Assembly: GCA_034430895.1 (NCBI GenBank)
Contig: DAOUDW010000108.1
Location: 1-64,000, forward strand
Direction of reading: 5' to 3'
Source of the DNA: WVZH01 sp034430895
GTDB taxonomy: Bacteria > Chloroflexota > Anaerolineae > Anaerolineales > E44-bin32
DNA: 64,000 bases
Shown here one piece after another: positions 25,412 through 34,891 of this stretch. The translations under genes were made by a program, and so were the position numbers. The notes under the pieces were generated by a model. The model made no database searches, was not told where the DNA came from, and saw only the letters and a list, made by a program, of their open reading frames with translations. Each line of letters starts with the position of its first letter. The first letter of the stretch is position 1.

Positions 25412-26279
25412 CTTCGAGTTCCTTTGTGCTGATCTCGCCGATCATATTGAGAATGACGGTTTCGAGAGAATCTTCCTCGATTTCGATGCGCTGAATTTGT
25501 GGATCAAGACCTTCTTGATGCAGTAATTTGGGCAGCGCTTCGGGGTAATTTGTCACCATTTGCTCGCTCATTTTCGAACCGCGCCACAGCTTGATTTTCG
25601 CCTGGTTCTTCCATAACAGCTTACGCGGCGTATCGTCGGCGAGTAAGGTTCCTTGATGTAAAATGGCCAACTTATCGCAGTACATTGCCTCGTCCATCTG
25701 GTGGGTGCTGATGATGATGGTCACTTCGTTGGAGGTCAAATCACGGAAATGATCCCAAAACGCCGATCGAAGTTTGGGATCGATCCCCGAAGTCGGTTCA
25801 TCCAGGAATATCATTTTGGGTTGGTGCACCAACGCACACGCCAGGGATACGCGTTGTTTCATGCCGCCGGAGAATTTATAGATGGGATCATCGGCGCGCT
25901 GACGCAGTCCGACGAAATCCAGGACCTCTTCAACGCGTTGGGCGAGATTGCTACAATGATGAGCGCGACCGAAGAAGCGTATGTTATCCTTCGCAGACAG
26001 ATCATCGTAAAGGGCGGCCGTTTGCGGCATGTAGCCGATTTTCTGGCGCAGGGCATCCTTCTGTTTGATGGTATCCAGGGACAGCACGGAAATCTCACCC
26101 GATGTGGGCTTGATTGCTCCGATCAACAGCCGGATGAGCGTCGTTTTACCGGCACCGTTGGGCCCCAGTAAACCGTAGATCTGACCGCCGTTAACATCCA
26201 GAGATATGTCCTTCAGCGCCTGGACATCTCCGAAATCCTTGTGTAAGTTCTTTATCTTTATCGACGCAGGATTTACCAC
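25395..26279 (-). CDS. ABC exporter ATPase
   Basis: 294 residues. Walker A GPNGAGKTT, Q-loop region IGYMPQTAALYDDLSAKDNI, signature FSGGMKQRVSLACAL, Walker B MIFLDEPTSGID and the switch His in ISTHQMDE are all intact. The C-terminal 80 residues form the extra domain seen in drug-export ATPases. It overlaps the permease start, so the two are translated together. No dedicated regulator is adjacent. Confidence 0.93.
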   Translation of the reverse strand: MVNPASIKIKNLHKDFGDVQALKDISLDVNGGQIYGLLGPNGAGKTTLIRLLIGAIKPTSGEISVLSLDTIKQKDALRQKIGYMPQTAALYDDLSAKDNIRFFGRAHHCSNLAQRVEEVLDFVGLRQRADDPIYKFSGGMKQRVSLACALVHQPKMIFLDEPTSGIDPKLRSAFWDHFRDLTSNEVTIIISTHQMDEAMYCDKLAILHQGTLLADDTPRKLLWKNQAKIKLWRGSKMSEQMVTNYPEALPKLLHQEGLDPQIQRIEIEEDSLETVILNMIGEISTKELEDETRH

Positions 26280-26475
26280 GAGTTTCTCCGCCCGAATTTG
26301 TCATTTCGACATATATTTTGTTTGGATCAGGATTATTCGTGCGGATATTCTATGTGAAATACGAGGATAATGAAACTTCGCAAAAATGCACAGGGTAATT
26401 CTCATTCAAGATGGAGTAGGTTGCCAATATAAGGACAATCATTGCAGATTTCCCTGGGGGATCGTTAGCGTATTT

Positions 26476-26919
26476 CTAGCATGACGTGCAATGTACACAA
26501 TCGACCTGATTGGGAATACGCGGATTTTTGGGAGTCCATTGAGAGTGTTTTCCTCTTGTCCACGCGGTCAATCTTGCGAGAGTTGGAAGCCTGGTTGTAA
26601 ATCTACGAACTACATCATCTCCTTCCTCTTCCCATGGCACAGGATTTTCAACTTGCATACGAGTCACATTGGCTTCAATACCGAGTTGACCAAAAGCGCG
26701 GGCGACAGATATACGGTGATGACCATCCTGAACGTAATATCGGTCACCAACCTGGACGAGATCGATGGGGGGTAGATTGCGACCTTCCAGATGTAGTCTG
26801 GCGATGCTCTACCAACGATGGCGCGTGTGTGTCTGGATGGGATTGAAATCAAGGTCGATATCCGTCGCAGGAGATCGATGATCCGCCGGATTGAAAGCGA
26901 TTATCTGATTTGCATCGAT
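26476..26919 (-). pseudogene. ParB-like nuclease-domain protein, broken by an in-frame TAG
   Basis: On the minus strand one frame encodes NPIQTHTRHRW, then a TAG at 26809-26811, then SIARLHLEGRNLPPIDLVQV and YYVQDGHHRISVAR. This is the ParB/sulfiredoxin-like fold with its conserved Asp-Gly-His-His-Arg signature. Known relatives read straight through the Trp-Ser junction and have an N-terminal extension that is absent here, because the frame begins directly after the stop of the upstream glycosyltransferase. The downstream part could start internally at a GTG (26667), but that would lack the signature. I therefore call it a pseudogene. A sequencing error at one base would restore only the middle. 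Confidence 0.65.
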
Positions 26920-28080
26920 TTACTTTGATGGGTGGACCATTGATCGGTACAGATCGAGGTATTGTTCCCCGGTGTTTGCCCAGGTGTATGCTTCAGCTCT
27001 CGCTTTGCCTTTCGCAGCCAGTTCGTTCCCAAACGTCTTATCGCTAAGGAGACGGGCCATCGCCTGGGCGATGTCTTCCATATCATGGGGATCCACCAGT
27101 AGAGCAGCCTCACCGCCAACCTCGGGCATGGCGGTAACTTTGGATGTGATTACCGGTGTGCCCACACGCATGGCTTCCAGCACGGGGATGCCGAAGCCTT
27201 CGTAAAAAGAGGGGTAAATAAAGAACTGAGCCTCTGCCATGAGATTGTCGAGCTCTTCGTCGGTCACGAATCCGGTGAAGACAACCCGATGCAGTAAATT
27301 CGTCTCGAGAACGGCTCGATCGCAAAGCCGTTTCATCTTCTCTTTGTAGGCGCTGCCTGAAACGCTCCCTGTGATGAGCAACTTTCCGGTGAAATTGGAT
27401 ATATCGATCAAGCGGCGGAAGGCCGAGATCAAACCGACCACGTTCTTCCTTTCATGAACGCCACCGGCGTACAAGATGAAACCATTTTCAAGCCCGAATC
27501 GTTTAAGCAAATCGGATTTGACACTTTCTCGGGGTGGGTGTAGTTTGCGGAGGCCATTGGGAATGACGCAAATCTTCTCCGGCGATATGCCGATTTTTGC
27601 AGCGATGTCTCGCTTTGAAAATTCGGATACGGTGGCGATCTTATCGTTCAGGCGGCAGGCCGTACGCATGCCCGCTTTATACAGCAGGCGGTTTTGCCAC
27701 AAGCTCATCGCTTCACGGAAAGTGAGTGGGATGACGTCGTGGATAGTGATCAGACAGGGCGCGCGTTTGCGGAAGGGGAAACTCCAGTTGTAGGGAAAGT
27801 GGATCAGATCCACATTTTCTTGTACGGCCAAATCCTGGATGGTTTTTGAATCGATATAGACATTTCGGAGGGACATGACGTGAGTCGGCACAGGGAGTGG
27901 GATGAGCTTCAGGTTCGGCGTGTCGTGAAAGATCTCTTTGATTTCTTCCAATCGACTCGATTTAGGTAACAATACGACGGTATGATTGTTCTCCGTGATG
28001 TATTTGGTAATCTGGATCACGCCCTGTTCCACACCGCCGATGACTCCGTCGTATTTGCGAAAATCCATTAAAATCTTCAT
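26920..28080 (-). CDS. GT4-family glycosyltransferase (GT-B fold)
   Basis: 386 residues. An N-terminal acceptor domain (KYDGVIGGVEQGVIQITKYI; INWSFP-like region with ITIHDVIPLTF) is followed by a donor-binding domain with FILYAGGVHERKNVVGLISA, FTGFVTDEELDNLMAEAQFF and the EX7E motif in YEGFGIPVLEAM. It transfers a sugar from a nucleotide donor to an unknown acceptor at the cytoplasmic face. It lies 25 bases after a GH130 gene in the same direction, a common pairing for mannose-type glycan metabolism; the link is inferred from proximity. Confidence 0.9.
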   Translation of the reverse strand: MKILMDFRKYDGVIGGVEQGVIQITKYITENNHTVVLLPKSSRLEEIKEIFHDTPNLKLIPLPVPTHVMSLRNVYIDSKTIQDLAVQENVDLIHFPYNWSFPFRKRAPCLITIHDVIPLTFREAMSLWQNRLLYKAGMRTACRLNDKIATVSEFSKRDIAAKIGISPEKICVIPNGLRKLHPPRESVKSDLLKRFGLENGFILYAGGVHERKNVVGLISAFRRLIDISNFTGKLLITGSVSGSAYKEKMKRLCDRAVLETNLLHRVVFTGFVTDEELDNLMAEAQFFIYPSFYEGFGIPVLEAMRVGTPVITSKVTAMPEVGGEAALLVDPHDMEDIAQAMARLLSDKTFGNELAAKGKARAEAYTWANTGEQYLDLYRSMVHPSK

Positions 28081-28105
28081 CGGTTTTGATCCTCTGCAGT
28101 GATCG

Positions 28106-29146
28106 CTAAAATGAGCCCAACAAGGTATCCAGATCGGTGATCGCTACGGCGACTGATTCGTCAGAAGCTCCATAATAAATGAAGATCTGACTGTCTTTTT
28201 CGACGATGCCGTTGGAGAAGACGACGTTCGGGAAAAATCCCTGGGTCTCGTATGCTTCCGTTGGCGTAAGCAAGGGTTCTTCAGCCCGTTTGATTACTAT
28301 GGACGGATCGTCGAGATCCAGCAGCAGACAAAACAGGGAATAGAGGCTGTTATCGCCTTTGCCATGGTAGATGATCAACCAGCCCTGTTGTGTTTTGAGA
28401 GGTGGTGACCCGCCGCCGATTTTCATCGATTCCCATTGATTTTCTCTTGGACGGACGATGCATTGATGGTTGCCCCAATGGATCAGATCGGGGGATTCGC
28501 TGTACCAGATGGAAGCCTTGCCAAATCCCGAATTATTCGGTCGATGCAGGGCGATGTATTTACCGCCGACCTTCTCGGGGAAGATGGCGACGTCCTTGTT
28601 CTCGGGATGGAAGATCAACCCCATGCGATCGATCGATTTGAAATCTTCCGTCACGGCAAGCGCCGTCGCCCAGGAATCCCGCGAAACGGCGGTGTAATTG
28701 ATGTAGTACGCACCGTCGATCTCGGTCACTCTGGCGTCTTCCACACCGTAGGATTCGTTATCCATCACGGGGTAGATAAAGGGCTTGTCTTCCACGTTGA
28801 AATGGATGCCGTCCTTGCTGCGCGCCAGGCGGATGTTACTGATCGTGGAGAGATATTCCTTGCCGCGGTAGGTCACGCCGCGTGAGTCCTTCAAGGCCAC
28901 TTGCGAGTCGTCCTGATCGAACTCCAGGATGTCCGCGTATGAGGTACCACCTTCGAAGCGATATACCGGGACTCGGATCTTGCCTTCTTTTGGTTCACAG
29001 GTCTCTGCTACGCGCAGCAGCAGGAGGATTTCATCGCGGAAGCGTGTGGCGCCGGGGTTGAATGCTCCCAGAACGCGAAATCCCTCAGTGGATGGTTTCA
29101 CGTCTGCCGGTGTGATCAACGGATTTTCTTTGGCTTTCACGATCAT
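28106..29146 (-). CDS. GH130-family beta-mannoside phosphorylase or hydrolase
   Basis: 346 residues from the ATG at 29146, preceded by GAGG; an in-frame upstream start at 29302 adds a non-homologous leader. It has the five-bladed beta-propeller sequence of GH130: NPGATRFRDEILLLLRVAE, VEDARVTEIDGAYYINYTAV, HPENKDVAIFPEKVGGKYIA, HRPNNSGFGKASIWYSESPD and IYYGASDESVAVAITDLDTL. Members phosphorolyse or hydrolyse beta-1,2- or beta-1,4-mannosides; which reaction applies depends on phosphate-binding residues I cannot assign with certainty. Cytoplasmic. It forms a unit with the downstream GT4 gene. Confidence 0.88.
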   Translation of the reverse strand: MIVKAKENPLITPADVKPSTEGFRVLGAFNPGATRFRDEILLLLRVAETCEPKEGKIRVPVYRFEGGTSYADILEFDQDDSQVALKDSRGVTYRGKEYLSTISNIRLARSKDGIHFNVEDKPFIYPVMDNESYGVEDARVTEIDGAYYINYTAVSRDSWATALAVTEDFKSIDRMGLIFHPENKDVAIFPEKVGGKYIALHRPNNSGFGKASIWYSESPDLIHWGNHQCIVRPRENQWESMKIGGGSPPLKTQQGWLIIYHGKGDNSLYSLFCLLLDLDDPSIVIKRAEEPLLTPTEAYETQGFFPNVVFSNGIVEKDSQIFIYYGASDESVAVAITDLDTLLGSF

Positions 29147-29446
29147 GGAGAACCTCGTCCGTACGGTTGATGGAAGCGAACGGGTTGGCATTTGGAGTAT
29201 ATACTGAATCGTTCTGGTTGCGAAATGAGAAACGAACCGGTGCTTTGCGAACATCTTTTGCATTAAAAGAAGTCCCGGAATCGAAGCACTCAGGTGCAAC
29301 AAGCTGGCTATTTAGCATCTTGCCGTGAAGATCGATAATTTGCTAGAGTTACTTGAGACTCCAAACGAATGTCGCCCGCCTACTGCTTTATCCGCAACGG
29401 TGGGCAAATCGGCTGTTCATTAACCACACTTGAGTGAGGGAAACCA
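29147..29446. other. Divergent promoter region between GH130 and the DUF6688-type gene
   Basis: A 300-base spacer with start codons facing away from each other. No palindrome or clear hexamer pair stands out and no small ORF with a ribosome site is visible. Confidence 0.4.
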
Positions 29447-30688
29447 ATGGATGGAATTCAGAATTCGCCGATACCCAAGACTCGCTTGAGAAGCTGGGTA
29501 TATTTCTGTGTAACCATAATTCTGCCAATCGCTTCATTTGTTATCTACTTCACCGAGTCAATCGGGCCAGATTGGCAGAGTGGTCAGCTTAGCGATTATA
29601 CAGCGATCATGCTAAATGGAGAGGTTAGCTGGATTTTTTATCCATTTCTTATTTATGCAATGATTTCTTATACATTAATGCTGTATTCCTTTCCGCGGTT
29701 CTCTCGTTATTCCGTAATCCGGTTTGGGATCTATTCAGGTACCGTGCTGTCTCTGCAATATACAATTTTCCTGATCGTCCCATTTATCGAGGATGGCGAT
29801 ATGTATTCTTTCCTTTTCATTTTTGTCATCCCTGTGTTATCTGCCATGGTCTATTCAAGGTCGATTGGTAAATTTGGCTTGAAACGAACCAATATCCTAA
29901 CCGCTTTGTTACTAGTGATCCTCGTCGTCTTGATATTCAATTCCGAGGAACCGCAACTTCTATTGTTGGCGGTTTTGGCCTGGATATTTATCTCAGGCCC
30001 TTTCTGGAACCTAATCCTATTTACTCAGGCGACCATTTCCCTGCTGCGTCGTTTTGAACTATCTCAGACCTTTGATATTAAGCAGGGCTTCGGCGCGCTC
30101 GTTTGGCTGAGTGCATATATAGCTGCCTGGCGATTCGCGGTTCTCAAGACACTCGAGATTTACGCATCCTTGCCCACCTCACCACCAAATTGTTACATCG
30201 CAACGGCGGCGGCGAATGGGCATCCAGGAATCGTCAAATCCGAACCGATCGTTATGCATGGATCGATTGCCCGGATCAATCCCCAATTGCGGTATTTCAA
30301 GTGTGCCGAACTGACTTTGAAGGTCCTATTCCCTTGCGTACACAGAGCATGTCGGGTGGTGTATGATCGCATTGGAGCCCGGCTCGCTGGTTTCATTTCG
30401 TGTGCATTTGTAGCAGATGTGGTTTACATCTCTCTGAAGCCAATGGAATGGTTCTTCAGGCTGATGTTGATTTCACTCATCCCGAATCTTGTTGAAGTCG
30501 CTGATCAGATTTATACCGGGGGGAATGAGTGGTCGAAAATTTGCATTCCATGTGGTACATTTAATTTCCATCATCGCCTATCTCTTAGAATAAGGGCAAG
30601 GGTTGAAAATTATTTTACAAAGCATGATGAAAACCATACTCATACTGTTTCTTATACTCGTTATCATTCCGACGATTATCCTAGCTGA
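29447..30688 (+). CDS. DUF6688-type polytopic membrane protein, possibly frameshifted at its 3' end
   Basis: 413 residues as read. Residues 1-230 contain about six transmembrane helices. From about 245 comes a soluble domain starting CYIATAAANGHP, with LRYFKCAELTLKVLFPCVHR and VYDRIGARLAG, ending LKPMEWFFRLML. This layout matches DUF6688/CFI-box proteins of unknown function, common in Chloroflexota. The last 55 residues look non-homologous, are His/Arg-rich and overlap the following VanZ gene by 86 bases. A one-base slip at the six-G run (30518-30523) would give a hydrophobic ending (FAFHVVHLISIIAYLLE) with a stop at 30591, before VanZ. Confidence 0.65.
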   Translation: MDGIQNSPIPKTRLRSWVYFCVTIILPIASFVIYFTESIGPDWQSGQLSDYTAIMLNGEVSWIFYPFLIYAMISYTLMLYSFPRFSRYSVIRFGIYSGTVLSLQYTIFLIVPFIEDGDMYSFLFIFVIPVLSAMVYSRSIGKFGLKRTNILTALLLVILVVLIFNSEEPQLLLLAVLAWIFISGPFWNLILFTQATISLLRRFELSQTFDIKQGFGALVWLSAYIAAWRFAVLKTLEIYASLPTSPPNCYIATAAANGHPGIVKSEPIVMHGSIARINPQLRYFKCAELTLKVLFPCVHRACRVVYDRIGARLAGFISCAFVADVVYISLKPMEWFFRLMLISLIPNLVEVADQIYTGGNEWSKICIPCGTFNFHHRLSLRIRARVENYFTKHDENHTHTVSYTRYHSDDYPS

Positions 30689-31010
30689 CCTGGGTCGACT
30701 TCCGGGTTTCCTGGCCGTGATCTACGCATTTCCGGACGGGGATAAGTTGGGTCATTTTGGGTTGTATGGCATCCTTGCCTTTTTACTTGTTGCTGTGGTG
30801 CCTGTCGCCTCCGAGCAGAAACCCTGGAGAAATGCGCTCCTGAGTTGTCTAATTCTTATTGCGGTCATCGGAATCGAAGAAGTTTCACAGATCCTCCTGG
30901 CCAACCGCAGTGCAGATCCCGTCGATTTCATCTGCAGTGTGCTGGGCGTTGGAGTATTTGGTTGCGCAGCCTGGTTGGTTAAACGAAAGAAGGTATCTTC
31001 CCAACCATAA
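30603..31010 (+). CDS. VanZ-like membrane protein
   Basis: 135 residues from a TTG at 30603 with AAGGG six bases upstream; an ATG at 30624 is an alternative. Four hydrophobic segments and the VanZ motifs DKLGHFGLYGILAFLL and EVSQILLANRSADPVDFICS are clear. VanZ-like proteins are small membrane proteins linked to teicoplanin resistance in enterococci, but most have no known role. It closely follows the DUF6688-type gene, and the two are probably one transcription unit. Confidence 0.8.
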   Translation: MKIILQSMMKTILILFLILVIIPTIILADLGRLPGFLAVIYAFPDGDKLGHFGLYGILAFLLVAVVPVASEQKPWRNALLSCLILIAVIGIEEVSQILLANRSADPVDFICSVLGVGVFGCAAWLVKRKKVSSQP

Positions 31011-31055
31011 GAACCAAAAAATGATCTGGATAATGAGATACCTTCGGAAATATCG

Positions 31056-31943
31056 TTAATTCTGAATGAACTGAGTCTCGGTAATCTCGCCTCGAGAAGA
31101 GACCTCGCCTTCCCAGCGCAGCACTTCGCTTAAGTTATCGATGATCAGTTGATAGCTGGGCACGATCGGTGCCGCGGGGGCAAACAGGACTTCGACTACC
31201 CACGCTTCTGATGTATACAGCTTCCGTGTGAAGCCTGGAACGTCTTGTTCAACTTGCTGCTCGATCCACGTCTGTGGTGCAGTCAGTGCGTATGTATTGA
31301 CCAGATACGCAACTGCCGCATCCCGGGCCTGGTCGGCGGTTAAGATCGTAGCTGGCGGAATGTAGCTTGTTTCGTGGATTTCGCCGTTTGCATCGATCGT
31401 TCCTTCCCAATGAAAGCCGGAAATCTGACCTATTTCCACGGTGTAGGACGGAGAATCAATCGCGCTTTCATCGGGCGTCAATGCGATGATCCAGGGCCCG
31501 GAAATAAAGCGAACGGTCGAGGACTCATCTGGAGAACCATCGAATTCTTCCCACTCGTCAACGATTTCAATGGCGTAATACTCGATAAGGTATGTGACGA
31601 TTGCCTGGCGAGCGCTGGTGGGATCAACGATCTCGGTTGTGAGCTCGCCAACGTCTTCGAGGGGTTGATCTCCTGTGGAATCACCCGGTTGACATTCCTC
31701 ACGAAAATAAGCCCACTCCTCACACTCGCTGCCGTCGGCGAAAATACAGACACCATATTGACCGCCATCCGCGTCTGTGCGCAGCTCGAGCGTTCCGCCC
31801 TGTTCCTCGCAATAAACCGAGGCCGGATTGGGTAAACCAACTGGCTCTTCGGTTGGTATTTGTTCCGTCGAGGTTTTATTACAACTGGACAGAAGCAAGA
31901 ATAAACCCACCGTCACCGGGATTGCTTTACGTATATTGCTCAT
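31056..31943 (-). CDS. Lipoprotein with DUF333 domain and two PepSY-like repeats
   Basis: 295 residues from the ATG at 31943. The signal peptide ends in LLLSSC. A DUF333 hemolysin-like motif follows (NPASVYCEEQGGTLEL, GVCIFADGSECEEWAYF). The rest consists of two tandem copies of a domain of about 75-80 residues: one beginning near SARQAIVTYLIEYYA and ending WEGTIDANGEIHETSYI, the next beginning ADQARDAAVAYLVNTYA and ending WEGEVSSRGEITETQFI. The copies have diverged but keep the Trp-Glu-Gly end motif. It is exposed on the outer face of the membrane; function unknown. It is convergent with VanZ. Confidence 0.72.
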   Translation of the reverse strand: MSNIRKAIPVTVGLFLLLSSCNKTSTEQIPTEEPVGLPNPASVYCEEQGGTLELRTDADGGQYGVCIFADGSECEEWAYFREECQPGDSTGDQPLEDVGELTTEIVDPTSARQAIVTYLIEYYAIEIVDEWEEFDGSPDESSTVRFISGPWIIALTPDESAIDSPSYTVEIGQISGFHWEGTIDANGEIHETSYIPPATILTADQARDAAVAYLVNTYALTAPQTWIEQQVEQDVPGFTRKLYTSEAWVVEVLFAPAAPIVPSYQLIIDNLSEVLRWEGEVSSRGEITETQFIQN

Positions 31944-32231
31944 GCCATTATTCTCCGAAAGATAGATTTTATTCGTGATTTCTATCACAAATGACGCCAT
32001 TAAGTGGGATAAAGTTCCCTGCAAATCGATTTAGTCTGGCATCATTCCACCTTGATCGGTATTATACTGCTGGTTCATGCGGCTATCATGAAGGAAAACC
32101 ATGGCGGCTGGAATGATTTCCTGCGAGATTCAACATTCATCGAGTACAATCTAGGTTCGATCTTTTCATAATGAACGATTAATCAAGTATTGGATTCGCG
32201 GTTGTAACTGAAGTTTGTGCCGGGAGGTTTC

Positions 32232-33464
32232 GTGTCCACCAAGGAATTGAACAAGAAGGCGAAAGGCTATCTGCAACGACTATGTGTCGATATTCCCAAT
32301 CGTCGTGTTGGAAGTGACGGTAATCGGCAGGCTACGGATTATTTCGGTGGGTTGATGAGTTCGATGGGATACGATGTTGCCTATCCGGAATTCGATTGCA
32401 TCGATTGGACCGATGAGGGCGTACGGCTGAGTGTCGAGGGAAAAACGTTCCAGGCAAACGTGAGTCCCTACTCATTGGGATGTCTATTGAGTGCGCCTAT
32501 GGTCGTAGTGTCCACTGCCGATGAACTTGAAGCTTCAGAAATCGAAGGCCAGGTCGTTCTACTTCACGGGAAGATCGCCAAAGAACAGCTTATGCCGAAA
32601 TCTTTCCCCTTCTACAATCCGGCGGAACACAAGTACATCATTCAATTGTTAGAGGTAAAATCACCGGCGGCGATAATCGCTGCAACCACAGAAGATCCCT
32701 TTCTGGCGGGCGGCCTCTCCCCGTTTCCATTGATTGAAGATGGCGATTTCCACATTCCTTCGGTTTACATGACCGCGGAGGAAGGAGACCGCCTGCGAAA
32801 ACATATTGGCGAAACCGTATCTCTGGATGTCGGCTCCACGCGAATCCCTTCCAGTGGATGCAACGCAATCGCTCGCACATCCTGGTTAGGGGATCGGCGT
32901 ATCGTATTCACCGCGCATATCGACAGTAAAATTAACACACCGGGGGCGTTGGATAATGCAACAGGTGTAGCGATCCTGCTGCTCACAGCCGAACTGCTTG
33001 CCGATTGGCGTGGCCGTGATCGGTTGGAGTTCGTTGCCATCAACGGTGAAGATTATTATGCGGCATCTGGGGAAGTGCTTTACCTCGAGCAGAATAAAGA
33101 TTCTCTGGAGGAGATTTTACTCAATATCAACATGGATGGCGTTGGCTTCCGCAAAGGGAAAACGGCGTATTCATTCTACGAAAGCCCGGATGAAATCAAT
33201 AAACAGGTGCGCAAGACATTTACTGCGCATAATTCGCTGGTCGAAGGCGATGTCTGGTATTCCGGCGACCACATGATTTTTGCATTGAATAGTGTTCCTG
33301 CATTGGCGCTCACATCTGAGCGTGGGATGGAAGGGCTGGCACAAGTCTCGCACACCCCGAAGGACAAGCCGGCACTCGTTGACACGGCGAAATTGATAGA
33401 AGTAGCTTATGCGTTACGTCATCTGATCATCGATCTCGATCTGGCTCGGGAACCATCACTTTAG
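32232..33464 (+). CDS. M28-family zinc peptidase
   Basis: 410 residues from a GTG at 32232, which has GGGAGG at good spacing; the GTG at 32217 does not. Residues about 75-200 form a PA-like insert, and the catalytic domain follows. Candidate ligands for two zinc ions are visible: His and Asp in FTAHIDSKINTPGALDNATG, Glu in INGEDYY, Asp in NINMDGVG and His in VSHTPKD. No signal peptide is seen, so it probably acts in the cytoplasm as an aminopeptidase. A terminator shared with the convergent gene follows. Confidence 0.85.
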   Translation: MSTKELNKKAKGYLQRLCVDIPNRRVGSDGNRQATDYFGGLMSSMGYDVAYPEFDCIDWTDEGVRLSVEGKTFQANVSPYSLGCLLSAPMVVVSTADELEASEIEGQVVLLHGKIAKEQLMPKSFPFYNPAEHKYIIQLLEVKSPAAIIAATTEDPFLAGGLSPFPLIEDGDFHIPSVYMTAEEGDRLRKHIGETVSLDVGSTRIPSSGCNAIARTSWLGDRRIVFTAHIDSKINTPGALDNATGVAILLLTAELLADWRGRDRLEFVAINGEDYYAASGEVLYLEQNKDSLEEILLNINMDGVGFRKGKTAYSFYESPDEINKQVRKTFTAHNSLVEGDVWYSGDHMIFALNSVPALALTSERGMEGLAQVSHTPKDKPALVDTAKLIEVAYALRHLIIDLDLAREPSL

Positions 33465-33526
33465 CATCCACCAGGGCGACGTTCAGCGTTCAAACGTTCA
33501 AGCAGGACCAATTGGATTCCCCCCAT

Positions 33527-33571
33527 AAAAAAGCAGGGCTGTCTGATTATCTGGATCGACAGCCCTGTTTA
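33527..33571. terminator. Bidirectional terminator between convergent genes
   Basis: CAGGGCTGTC (33534-33543) pairs with GACAGCCCTG (33558-33567). A-runs precede and T-rich bases follow, so the stem can stop transcription of the M28 gene from the left and of the hydrolase gene from the right. Confidence 0.8.
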
Positions 33572-33593
33572 TCTCTTTGTCGGAATGTGAAGG

Positions 33594-34595
33594 TTAATTG
33601 ATTTCGACTTCGAGAGTTTCCTCGAGGAAATCCTGAATCGAAACCAATGGATTTGGATCGTAGGAAGGTGAGATCAACTGCATACCGTGGTCAGTGCCTG
33701 CGTATAGGAACGACTTGTAATGATCTCCGGAGGCGGACTCGCAGGCCATCTGGGATGGGACGTCTCCTTCGGCAGCGAAGCACCAGACCGGCACGGCAGG
33801 AGGAATTTCCGAGCCATCTAGATCTTTTACCACGCCAGCGTATTCCATGCCCAGGTAGCTTCCCGGAGACAAGGATAACGCACCAAGACAGGTGTCGCTG
33901 TCCTGATTGTGGAGTAAGCAGCCATCCGGTGCGCCGTCGGCGCCGATACTTGCGCCGATGGCGACGATGCGGTTGGGGTCGGTGGTGTCCATGAGAATCA
34001 CTTCTGCGAAAGACGCTTTGGCATCCAGTTTTTTGTCATCTTGATTTCCGCTGAACGGCTTGCTTTCACAGTGCCCGCGGAAATCGAAGATGAAGACATT
34101 GAAAGAAATATCCTCCGGCATGGGAGGGAACCATGATGGATCAAGCCACGGTCCTTCCTTCTGTGGTTCACAATCCAGGCCGATGGTCATTTCCCAGCCC
34201 TCTGCTTCGGCGAGTTCATCCTGGCGATTCTGCAGCCAGGGCGCGATCGCAAGCCAATCACGCTGGTCACCAGGATACCAATGCATGAGGATCACAGTCG
34301 GTGCAGGGTTGCTTGCCGCGGCAAAAAAATGCCCGACCAGTTCTTGCCCATCCTCGGCGGTAAATTGGATACGCATGGGAGGCGCTGCGAGCGGCGGAGC
34401 TTCCGGGTCAGGAATCTCAACTTCTTCTTCAATATCGGGTTCACTGACTTGTTCATCCTCCACGCTTGAATAACCCGTTTCATCTTCTGCGGAGGGAGCG
34501 GTTGTTGTTGGGCGGTTGCATCCAGTTAAGAGAACGATACTTAGTACGACGAAAATCCCAATCAATATCTTCCATTTACGAGATTGTTTTAGCAT
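33594..34595 (-). CDS. Alpha/beta hydrolase lipoprotein
   Basis: 333 residues from the ATG at 34595, which has GGAGGAAAG upstream. The signal peptide ends VLLTGC, giving a lipid-anchored Cys. A Glu/Pro-rich linker of about 45 residues precedes a dienelactone-hydrolase-like domain: VILMHWYPGDQRDW, NVFIFDFRGHCES, nucleophile elbow GASIGADGA and the terminal His in GTDHGMQL. It acts outside the cell on an unknown ester or peptide. The Cys pair in DGCLLHNQDSDTCLG and others suggest disulfides, as expected for an exported protein. Confidence 0.8.
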   Translation of the reverse strand: MLKQSRKWKILIGIFVVLSIVLLTGCNRPTTTAPSAEDETGYSSVEDEQVSEPDIEEEVEIPDPEAPPLAAPPMRIQFTAEDGQELVGHFFAAASNPAPTVILMHWYPGDQRDWLAIAPWLQNRQDELAEAEGWEMTIGLDCEPQKEGPWLDPSWFPPMPEDISFNVFIFDFRGHCESKPFSGNQDDKKLDAKASFAEVILMDTTDPNRIVAIGASIGADGAPDGCLLHNQDSDTCLGALSLSPGSYLGMEYAGVVKDLDGSEIPPAVPVWCFAAEGDVPSQMACESASGDHYKSFLYAGTDHGMQLISPSYDPNPLVSIQDFLEETLEVEIN

Positions 34596-34794
34596 CTTTC
34601 CTCCTGCGAACACAAATTTCCATTCGAATGGATTCCAAAAGATACAGTGGCTATGTTCGTTTGTAATCCAAGGGCATCTCAACGGTCGCGGCCAAGAGTA
34701 GCATAAGTTTCGTTGTGACAACAGCGCTGATGATTTTCGGTATTCCACGTGTCGTTCGATGAATTATCATGTTTCCAGAGATTATATAATAAAT

Positions 34795-34816
34795 AGCCCG
34801 ATCATTGTATCGGGCT
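34795..34816. terminator. Weak hairpin downstream of the 65-residue gene
   Basis: AGCCCGAT pairs with ATCGGGCT around a 6-base loop. On the minus strand it lies after the small gene at 34892 and is followed by TTATTATA, so it may be its terminator. The remaining 34596-34891 shows no gene. Confidence 0.4.
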
Positions 34817-34891
34817 GATATTTACAACGATGGGGATATTTTCTTCTTGCTTAACGATGTACCGAAGGGCAGGCAATGACTCTGGTTTAAA

